Below are positions 15,613 through 22,009 of a stretch of DNA of 32,978 bases, piece after piece. Position 1 is the stretch's first letter; each line of letters opens with the position of its first letter. Source of the DNA: an uncultured Prevotella sp. Lineage in GTDB: Bacteria; Bacteroidota; Bacteroidia; Bacteroidales; Bacteroidaceae. Made by a program: the position numbers and the translations under genes. The stretch covers positions 1 to 32,978 of the forward strand of contig ONYS01000020.1 in assembly GCA_900322095.1 (NCBI GenBank). The letters run 5' to 3'. The notes under the pieces were generated by a model. It was given only the letters and a program-made list of their open reading frames with translations. It did no database searches and was not told the DNA's origin.

Positions 15613-17136
15613 ATGAAGAAAACCGCCTTGTTTTATCTCGTAGTGTTGCTGTGTCTGCTGCCGGCAATACTGTTGCGCGATTATACGCCATCCAACGAGC
15701 TTCGCTATCTGAGTATTGCCGATGAGGCACTCAGAGAGCACCATCTCTTTGCGTTCACCAATCACGGCGTCCCCTACGCCGACAAGCCTCCCTTGTTTTT
15801 GTGGCTTGTCATGCTGGTGAGGTGCTGCCCGTTGTGGATGCAGCATTTCCTCTTCGGATTGCTCACGTTCATTCCCGCTGTCGTCACCATCGAGACCATG
15901 TTGCGGCTCATTGGCCTCCAAGGCCAGCGTGCTTGGAATTATCGTATCCTTACGATGACCACCGTGTTGTGGCTCGTCTCGATGCTGACGCTGCGCATGG
16001 ATATGCTGATGACCATGTTTATCGTCTTGGCGATCAGCCAGTTCTATCGCACTTATTCCAGCTCTCGGCCCAGGGAGAATCTTCTCTTGCCGCTGTGGCT
16101 CTTTCTTGGCGTGTTCACCAAGGGAGCCGTAGGATTCATCGTTCCTTTCTCGGTGATTGTCATTTTCCTTTTCGTCAAAGGGCGGGAGGGCGACCTGCCG
16201 CATTATTTCGGCTGGAAATCGCTCGGACTGCTTCTGCTTCTCTTTGCCATCTGGTTTGGTGCCGTATACATCGAAGGCGGCAACAGCTATCTTTACGACC
16301 TCACCGTGCATCAGACTCTTGGCCGAGCCTTCCACTCATTCCATCATCGTCAGCCAGTCTATTTCTACCTGTACATGTATTGGCCCCTGTTGTTTCCATG
16401 GTCGCTCTGGGCAGCTCTCTCGGCGTGGAACCTGTTCAGGCGCCAGCACTACAATGGCAACAGTGTCAGACTGGCTATCATTGCCTCGGCTGTTGTGTTC
16501 GTCAGTCTCTCCCTCATCAGCAGCAAGCTCAGCATCTACTTGTTGCCTCTGGTTCCCTTTGCTCTCTCTTTGATAGCCCTTTGCCCCACCGTGGAGTCTC
16601 GTTGTGTGAGGTGGGCCCTTGGGCTGAGCTACCTGCCGCTGGTGTTCATGGCTCCTGCGTTGCCCGTGGTCGGCAGCTTCTGGCCTGAACTGACCAGTGT
16701 GATGAGTCCCTTCTTCATCGCAGGCGTCTGTCTGCTCAGTCTGTCGGCCGCCGCAGCGCTCGTTCTGCTTGCCAGAAAAGCTGTGGAGAAGTCGTCGGTG
16801 GTTCTTGCCTCGGGAATTCTCCTCACCACAGCCTTGCTCGGATTCTCCATGCCTAAGGCGAATGCCTACCTGGGTTATGGCGAGGTGGCCCACGAAGTCT
16901 CGCTTCTCCGTGCCTCTCATCCTCATCATCCTGTCGTGGCTGTAGGTATGAAGCGGGCCGCAAATATGGACGTCTATCTGAAGGAGAATGTCCGCCTGCT
17001 CTCAGACAGCTGCCTGAACGAGTTGCCCGATTCGGCTATTGTGGTCATGAAACAGTCGGATGCGGTGAGAATAAGATGGCAGGCAGCAAGAAGAGTGGGG
17101 GAATATGTTGTGGGCACAACAACGAAAATCCGATAG
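15613..17136 (+). CDS. ArnT/GT39-like lipid-linked sugar transferase
   Basis: This 507-residue inner-membrane glycosyltransferase of the ArnT/PMT (GT-C) type has about eleven membrane segments. The first periplasmic loop carries the catalytic acidic region (SNELRYLSIADEAL, E29) and the hallmark ADKPPLFLWL (57-66). LDYTF-like motifs are replaced by TLRMDMLMTM. A C-terminal periplasmic part starts near residue 425. Family members transfer sugars such as aminoarabinose from polyprenyl phosphate to lipid A or proteins; the sugar here is unknown. It is monocistronic between the divergent rlmN operon and the repeat-rich spacer, and a decayed second copy of part of this gene lies at 17254-17360. Confidence 0.82.
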   Translation: MKKTALFYLVVLLCLLPAILLRDYTPSNELRYLSIADEALREHHLFAFTNHGVPYADKPPLFLWLVMLVRCCPLWMQHFLFGLLTFIPAVVTIETMLRLIGLQGQRAWNYRILTMTTVLWLVSMLTLRMDMLMTMFIVLAISQFYRTYSSSRPRENLLLPLWLFLGVFTKGAVGFIVPFSVIVIFLFVKGREGDLPHYFGWKSLGLLLLLFAIWFGAVYIEGGNSYLYDLTVHQTLGRAFHSFHHRQPVYFYLYMYWPLLFPWSLWAALSAWNLFRRQHYNGNSVRLAIIASAVVFVSLSLISSKLSIYLLPLVPFALSLIALCPTVESRCVRWALGLSYLPLVFMAPALPVVGSFWPELTSVMSPFFIAGVCLLSLSAAAALVLLARKAVEKSSVVLASGILLTTALLGFSMPKANAYLGYGEVAHEVSLLRASHPHHPVVAVGMKRAANMDVYLKENVRLLSDSCLNELPDSAIVVMKQSDAVRIRWQAARRVGEYVVGTTTKIR

Positions 17137-17150
17137 CTTATGGTTGCTGA

Positions 17151-17228
17151 CAGTTGTCAGCAGTTCTGCTCTCAGTTGTCAGCAGATCTGCTCTCAGCTG
17201 TCAGCAGTTCTGCTCTCAGTTGTCAGCA
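17151..17228. repeat. 22-bp tandem repeat, about 3.5 copies
   Basis: Units begin at 17151, 17173, 17195 and 17217 (last unit partial) and follow CAGTTGTCAGCAG..CTGCTCT with one or two substitutions each. Each unit contains short palindromes, such as GCTGACAGTTGTCAGC across a unit junction and AGCAGATCTGCT inside unit 2, so the array can fold into hairpins. It starts 14 bases after the arnT-like stop. Confidence 0.85.
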
Positions 17229-17253
17229 CACGTTATCTGCAAGATGTGAGTCT

Positions 17254-17360
17254 ATATCTCTTCTGATTGCTTACCTCCATCCCCTCTGTATTCATCATCG
17301 AGATTATGTCCGGCTCTTTGGTCTCCAAGGCCTGCGTGCTGGGTATTATCGTATCCTAAC
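17254..17360 (+). pseudogene. Decayed fragment of a second arnT-like gene
   Basis: This stretch aligns with arnT bases 15846-15953 at roughly 80% identity by eye. Shared blocks include CTCCAAGGCC, GCGTGCT and ATTATCGTATCCT. A one-base deletion (after GATTATG) and a stop destroy the frame. It is a relic of a tandem or formerly separate arnT paralogue. Neither the start nor the end of the gene survives. Confidence 0.75.
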
Positions 17361-17429
17361 CCAACAACTCTGTGATTAAGTCTAGTAGTCTTCAGTATGT
17401 CAAATATCGCTGCATTAGCTATGCGACTA

Positions 17430-17461
17430 CAAAGATACAAAATTTTGTAAGCGATTCCAAA
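17430..17461 (-). promoter_or_regulatory. Orphan consensus promoter pointing into the arnT remnant
   Basis: Minus-strand TTTG (17461-17458), 20 bases, then TATCTTTG (17437-17430) match the consensus exactly. Leftward of it there is no intact gene, only the arnT fragment and the 22-bp repeats. It may be the leftover promoter of a deleted gene or drive a small antisense RNA. Confidence 0.5.
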
Positions 17462-17670
17462 TTTTGGGGCTGTTTGGGGAGGGACTTGTTTTTCTGTGTA
17501 TCCAACACCAAGCGTGACAGAAAGTGCTTGAATTATAACTGTTTATTCATTTTCCTGCATTTGACCTCTCGTTGGCCCGAATCCGATTTTCGCCTTCTCC
17601 GGTGCCATCTCCTCGTAGTTTTTTCCAGCAATTCAAAGATTCCAACACGTAGATCCCAACACAGACTAGA

Positions 17671-17780
17671 CCCACCCCCCAACCCATCCCTACGGAGGGA
17701 GGGGAGAAACAGCGGGGGCAAATCTCTATTGATGCACGTAGGAGGGCGATAGGAGGGTCGTCATTCCTGACGACCAAGAA
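17671..17780. repeat. 110-bp intergenic direct repeat, copy 1
   Basis: This copy starts with the GC-rich P1 palindrome (CCCATCCCT.acgg.AGGGAGGGG). It continues through GGGGGCAAATCTC and TTGATGCACGTAGGAGGG, and ends in the P2 hairpin. The copy at 17845-17952 matches it nearly throughout. The sequence between the two is shorter than a repeat and holds one extra P2 hairpin. Confidence 0.85.
17750..17780. repeat. P2 palindromic element, copy 1
   Basis: A 31-bp unit, TAGGAGGGTCGTCATTCC onward, contains the perfect hairpin GGTCGTCA-TTCC-TGACGACC and ends in AAGAA. Identical copies lie at 17801 and 17922. Confidence 0.85.
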
Positions 17781-17800
17781 AGAAAGTGAGTGCCGCATGG

Positions 17801-17831
17801 TAGGAGGGTCGTCATTCCTGACGACCAAGAA
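17801..17831. repeat. P2 palindromic element, copy 2
   Basis: This is identical to copy 1 over 31 bp but stands alone, without the P1 palindrome and linker that accompany copies 1 and 3. The P2 unit can therefore spread or be kept independently of the longer repeat. Confidence 0.85.
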
Positions 17832-17844
17832 AGTGAAACCAAGA

Positions 17845-17952
17845 CCCACCCCCAGCCCCTCCCTAGGAGGGAGGGGAGAAACGGCGGGGGCAAATCTCAA
17901 TTGATGCACGTAGGAGGGTGATAGGAGGGTCGTCATTCCTGACGACCAAGAA
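17845..17952. repeat. 110-bp intergenic direct repeat, copy 2
   Basis: This is the second copy of the 17671-17780 repeat, 108 bp. Its P1 palindrome is perfect (CCCCTCCCT-agg-AGGGAGGGG), followed by the same linker and the third P2 hairpin (17922-17952). Confidence 0.85.
17922..17952. repeat. P2 palindromic element, copy 3
   Basis: This 31-bp unit is identical to the copies at 17750 and 17801, with stem GGTCGTCA/TGACGACC and loop TTCC. It forms the right end of the second 110-bp repeat. Confidence 0.85.
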
Positions 17953-17987
17953 GGAAGGACCGCTTGTTCATCATGAGTAAATCCTTC

Positions 17988-18005
17988 GGCGGCAGGAATG
18001 CCGCC
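17988..18005. repeat. P3 hairpin related to P2
   Basis: GGCGGCA-GGAA-TGCCGCC is a perfect 7-bp stem with a 4-base loop. Read on the other strand the loop is TTCC, the same as in P2, while the stem sequence differs on both arms. It looks like a sister element with compensated stem changes. Confidence 0.6.
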
Positions 18006-18029
18006 GCTCCTATGATGCCAGCAGACAGC

Positions 18030-18084
18030 AATCCAACAAAAAAGAATTTTTGTTTTGTTATTCCACTCGTTTGCCGTACCTTTG
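18030..18084 (+). promoter_or_regulatory. Upstream copy of a duplicated promoter/palindrome unit
   Basis: The unit contains the palindrome AACAAAAA-agaa-TTTTTGTT, then TTTG, 19 bases, and TACCTTTG (ending at 18084). It is identical to the copy at 18107-18163 except for a 2-base indel. Transcripts from here would run through the second copy into the 18190 gene. Confidence 0.65.
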
Positions 18085-18106
18085 AATAAGGTTTGCTGCA
18101 CTCGGG

Positions 18107-18163
18107 AATCCAAAACAAAAAAGAATTTTTGTTTTGTTATTCCACTCGTTTGCCGTACCTTTG
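18107..18163 (+). promoter_or_regulatory. Downstream copy of the duplicated promoter, driving the 18190 gene
   Basis: TTTG (18133-18136), 19 bases, then TACCTTTG (18156-18163) are a perfect promoter 26 bases before the start codon. A 10-bp palindrome (AAAACAAAAA-agaa-TTTTTGTTTT) overlaps the -33 box, so it could be an operator. The predicted start near 18167 leaves a leader of about 23 bases and confirms the start at 18190. Confidence 0.75.
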
Positions 18164-18189
18164 CAGTCAAAACGTACTATTAGAATACA

Positions 18190-21100
18190 ATGAGAGATAA
18201 TATCGATTGCTTCTTGGCCTATACTGGCAAATCCTCAGCAGAGAGGATTGTAGGACAGTTGAGCCAGGAAGGCGTGACTAAACATATCTATCTGCTCAGT
18301 CCAGACCATAGCGAGGACAGCGTTGCCGGTGCCGATGTTCTGACGGTTGGCAACCTGCTGTCGTCGGCAACTCTTCTTGCTGTGGCGGAGAAGGCTGAGG
18401 CGGAATATACATTGCTCAACTTGAAGCCTTGTCCCATCACTTTGGGACAGTATGCCGTGCAGAGAATGGCTGTGGCCGCAGAGAATACGGGAGCCGCCAT
18501 GGTCTATGCCGACTTGCTCACCGAGAAAGACGGGAAGACGGAGAAGCACCCTCTGATAGACTATCAGGAAGGCAGTCTGCGCGATGACTTTGATTTTGGC
18601 TCGCTCGTGCTGGTGCGCACGCAACTCCTCAAGGATTGGGCCGAAGAATGGGCATCGCAGGGCAGGCAAGAGCTGAAAACAGCAGGATGGTATGACCTGG
18701 AGCTCTTCCTCAGTCGCCACGGACAACTGTTCCATCTCAACGAGATGCTCTACACCGAGCGGCAGACAGAGAAGCAGGAAGCAGGCGAGCGGCAGTTTGA
18801 CTATGTAGATCCGCGCAACCGTCAGGCTCAGATAGAGATGGAGCAGGTGGTGACGCGCCATCTGGCTCTCGTAGGGGCTCTGGTCGATACCTCGCGCTAT
18901 GGCCAACCCGACTTCAATGAGCAGGAGTTCGCCGTAGAGGCTTCAGTCGTTATACCCGTCTATAACCGTGAGAAGACCATCCGCGACGCCGTTGAGTCGG
19001 CCCTCTCGCAGGAAGCCAAGTTCAAGTACAACGTCATCGTGGTGGACAATCACAGTACAGACGGCACGACGGCCATCCTGGACGAGTTGGCCGCCAAAGA
19101 CGGCAGACTCGTCCACCTCGTGCCCGAGCGTACGGATCTGGGGATTGGCGGATGCTGGAACCAGGCTGTCGACGACGGGCGGTGCGGACGGTTTGCTGTG
19201 CAGCTCGACTCCGACGACCTCTACTCCTCACCGCAGACCCTACAGCGCATCGTCGACGCGTTCTACGACCAGAAGGCTGCGATGATTGTTGGAGCCTACC
19301 GGATGTGCGACTTCAATCTGCAGACCTTACCTCCCGGCATCATCGACCACAGGGAGTGGACCGCCGAGAATGGCTGCAACAATGCCCTGCGCGTCAACGG
19401 ACTCGGAGCACCGCGCGCCTTCTTCACGCCGCTCGTGCGCCAGATTCATTTCCCCAACACCAGTTATGGTGAGGACTATGCCATGGGATTGGCCTTCAGC
19501 CGTCGCTATCGCATCGGCCGCATTTTCGACGAACTCTATCTCTGTCGGCGCTGGGGCGGCAACAGTGACCACCAGTTGAACATACAGCAAATCAATGCCA
19601 ACAACCTCTATAAAGACCGTCTGCGCACGCTGGAGCTGCAGGCCCGCAAACGACTGAATGCCGAAGGAGCATCGACCGCCGGCGATGAGAGCGCGCTCGA
19701 CAGGTTCTTCGACCGCCAGCTGCAAGTGTGGGCCGACGCCCGCAAGCGCTATCGCGACCTGCTCTCGGTGAAGGTGCGCAGCGTTGTGTCTGAGGGTCAG
19801 ACCGTACAGCGAATTCCTTTGAAGTTGCAGTTCAACCCTGCCCGCATCGTCTCCACCGGAGCCAAAATCAGCAAGGAGGCCGTGGCCCAACGCCGTTGCT
19901 TCCTCTGCGATGAGAATCGTCCGAAGGAGCAGATGAGCATGGGGCAGGACGCGAAATTCCATATACTCGTAAATCCGTTCCCTATCCTGCCCGAACACTT
20001 CACCATCCCCGCACGTGAGCATCAGCCGCAGCGCATTGCCGGCAACTATCACGTAATGAGAGAACTTCTGGAGCGCGACAGCCGGTTGCTCGTGTTCTAC
20101 AACGGACCGAAGTGCGGTGCCTCGGCTCCCGACCATCTTCATCTTCAGGCAGGCAGGGGAGGAGAGATTCCCCTTCGCGACGAGTGGAACCGGCTGAAGG
20201 AGAATGTGGAGAAACTCATCGTCCTCGACCACGACAATTATCTGGGTGTGCTGACCGACTATCCCTGCCATGCCTTCGTCATCGTCTCGCGCAATGGCGA
20301 CAACGACCAGAAACTCTTCGACCGACTCTATAAGGTGATGGAGCGCGACATGATAAAGCCCGAAGGCGAGCGCGACGAATTGGACTACGAGCCCATGATG
20401 AACATCGTGATGTGGCGCTCTGGTGCCGACAACGTCAGCGTCGTCTTCCCCCGAGCCAAGCATCGTCCCGACTGCTACTATGCCGAGGGCAGTCAGCAAC
20501 GGCTCGTCTCGCCGGGCGCGCTCGATATGTCGGGACTCTTTATCACCCCACGCCAGGAGGATTTCGAGGTCTTGGACTATGGTCAGATGACGGCTATCCT
20601 GAAGGAGATGTGCGTCGATGACAGTCTGATGGACTTAATGAAGCGACATCTCGCTGAGGAAGACATGGTCTCCTCGGCTGACAATCTTAGCGCTGAGCCC
20701 AGCGTACAAGTGGGCATCGTGAGCGGTGAGTCCATCCACTTCACGCTCAATGGCCGCTATAAGGTGAACGGCACTATGGCTGAGGGAAGACAGACGGTTA
20801 CGTTCGACGATGGTGCTATTGGCTGGAACGGCAAAAAATATGAGGAACTGAGCTTTGAGCCCTGCAGTCAGGAGGATTCGTTCTCGCTTGAAGACGTCGT
20901 CATCGGTGTCAACTTCCATTGGGAGCGCAAGGAAACGCAGACCTTCCTGGGCGGACTGAAGTTTATCATCAACGGCGATAAAGCATGTGCCGTCAATATC
21001 CTGCCCGTCGAGAAATACTTGGAGAGCGTGATCTCATCCGAGATGAAGGCTACGTCGGGACTGGAACTGCTCAAGGCTCACGCCGTGATCTCGCGGTCGT

Positions 21101-21999
21101 GGCTCCTGGCCCAGATGAAAAAGCGCCGCACGGCCAAAGAGGGAGACTCCGTATCGTCCGGAATGATCGTCAATGATAAGGAACGCATCGTATGGTACGA
21201 CCGCGAGGACCATAAGCTCTTCGATGTTTGTGCCGACGACCACTGCCAGCGCTATCAGGGCATCACGAAGGAGACGAGCCCCAACGTGAGCGAGGCCGTG
21301 AGGGCCACGCGAGGCGAGATCCTCTCTTATGGCGGTGAGATCTGCGACGCACGCTTTTCGAAGTGCTGCGGTGGCGTCAGCGAGGAGTTCCAGTATTGCT
21401 GGGAGAATCTGCGCAAGCCCTATCTCCTGGCTGTGCGCGACGGCAACGACCACAATCTTCCCGATCTGAGTCAGGAGGCCAACGCTCAGCGGTGGATACG
21501 CTCCAACCCTGAGAGCTTCTGCAACACCAGCGACGCCCGCATTCTGAAGCAAGTGCTCAACGACTACGACCAGGAGACGACCGACTTCTACCGCTGGCAT
21601 GTAGACTACACGCAGGAGGAGCTGTCGCGGCTCATCAAGCGGGTGGTGGACCTGGACCTCGGACTCATTGTCAATCTCGTGGCCGAGGAGCGCGGCAAGA
21701 GCGGCCGCATCTCCCGTCTGCGCATTGAGGGAACAAAAGCCACATTCACCGTCGGCAAGGAACTCGAGATTCGCCGGGCTCTCTCGACGACCCATCTCTA
21801 CAGCTCGGCCTTCGTTGTCGACCGGTTCGACATGGACCAGAATGGCGTTCCCGCACGATTCCGCATCACCGGTGCCGGATGGGGACACGGCGTCGGACTG
21901 TGCCAAATCGGCGCAGCCGTGATGAGCGACAGAGGATATGCCTACAACGAGATACTCCTGCATTATTATAAGCAGGCCGAATTAAAACGAATTTATTGA
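18190..21999 (+). CDS. Multidomain GT-A-like / GT2 / DUF4922 / SpoIID fusion protein
   Basis: This 1269-residue protein has four parts. Residues 1-240: GT-A-like but without DxD (AEYTLLNLKPC at the expected place, AAMVYADL, then YQEGSLRDDFDFGSLVLVRT). Residues 248-480: family-2 glycosyltransferase (VVIPVYNREKTIRDAVESAL, QLDSDDLY with D340/D342/D343, GEDYAMGL with E428/D429). Residues 500-830: DUF4922, GalT/Ap4A-phosphorylase-like (CFLC at 570-573; PDHLHLQAG with H649, H651, Q653 matching HxHxQ). Residues 840-1269: SpoIID/LytB (ISSEM with E951 aligned to the catalytic Glu; a likely Zn site H1008, C1014, H1018, C1019; GWGHGVGLCQ at 1230-1239). No signal peptide or membrane helix is visible. AmpG follows after 10 bp. 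A role in peptidoglycan turnover or recycling is inferred; the overall reaction is unknown. Confidence 0.85.
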   Translation: MRDNIDCFLAYTGKSSAERIVGQLSQEGVTKHIYLLSPDHSEDSVAGADVLTVGNLLSSATLLAVAEKAEAEYTLLNLKPCPITLGQYAVQRMAVAAENTGAAMVYADLLTEKDGKTEKHPLIDYQEGSLRDDFDFGSLVLVRTQLLKDWAEEWASQGRQELKTAGWYDLELFLSRHGQLFHLNEMLYTERQTEKQEAGERQFDYVDPRNRQAQIEMEQVVTRHLALVGALVDTSRYGQPDFNEQEFAVEASVVIPVYNREKTIRDAVESALSQEAKFKYNVIVVDNHSTDGTTAILDELAAKDGRLVHLVPERTDLGIGGCWNQAVDDGRCGRFAVQLDSDDLYSSPQTLQRIVDAFYDQKAAMIVGAYRMCDFNLQTLPPGIIDHREWTAENGCNNALRVNGLGAPRAFFTPLVRQIHFPNTSYGEDYAMGLAFSRRYRIGRIFDELYLCRRWGGNSDHQLNIQQINANNLYKDRLRTLELQARKRLNAEGASTAGDESALDRFFDRQLQVWADARKRYRDLLSVKVRSVVSEGQTVQRIPLKLQFNPARIVSTGAKISKEAVAQRRCFLCDENRPKEQMSMGQDAKFHILVNPFPILPEHFTIPAREHQPQRIAGNYHVMRELLERDSRLLVFYNGPKCGASAPDHLHLQAGRGGEIPLRDEWNRLKENVEKLIVLDHDNYLGVLTDYPCHAFVIVSRNGDNDQKLFDRLYKVMERDMIKPEGERDELDYEPMMNIVMWRSGADNVSVVFPRAKHRPDCYYAEGSQQRLVSPGALDMSGLFITPRQEDFEVLDYGQMTAILKEMCVDDSLMDLMKRHLAEEDMVSSADNLSAEPSVQVGIVSGESIHFTLNGRYKVNGTMAEGRQTVTFDDGAIGWNGKKYEELSFEPCSQEDSFSLEDVVIGVNFHWERKETQTFLGGLKFIINGDKACAVNILPVEKYLESVISSEMKATSGLELLKAHAVISRSWLLAQMKKRRTAKEGDSVSSGMIVNDKERIVWYDREDHKLFDVCADDHCQRYQGITKETSPNVSEAVRATRGEILSYGGEICDARFSKCCGGVSEEFQYCWENLRKPYLLAVRDGNDHNLPDLSQEANAQRWIRSNPESFCNTSDARILKQVLNDYDQETTDFYRWHVDYTQEELSRLIKRVVDLDLGLIVNLVAEERGKSGRISRLRIEGTKATFTVGKELEIRRALSTTHLYSSAFVVDRFDMDQNGVPARFRITGAGWGHGVGLCQIGAAVMSDRGYAYNEILLHYYKQAELKRIY

Positions 22000-22009
22000 T
22001 TTTTACAGC

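Noticed and set aside
17151-17228. CRISPR-like array.
   Set aside because: Units are directly abutting with no spacers, there are only 3.5 copies, and no cas genes are in the window.
17140-17379. A 79-codon plus-strand frame covering the 22-bp repeats and the arnT relic.
   Set aside because: It is made of repeat translation plus an accidental frame through the relic, and the frame differs from that of arnT over part of it.
17547-18170. A 207-codon minus-strand frame with repeated FLVVRNDDPP-like segments.
   Set aside because: The repeated peptide is just the translation of the P2 hairpin elements. There is no promoter and no conserved domain.
19327-20499. A 390-codon minus-strand frame opposite the fusion gene (also 21034-21963).
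   Set aside because: The sense strand shows intact catalytic motifs across the whole region. The antisense frames show none.
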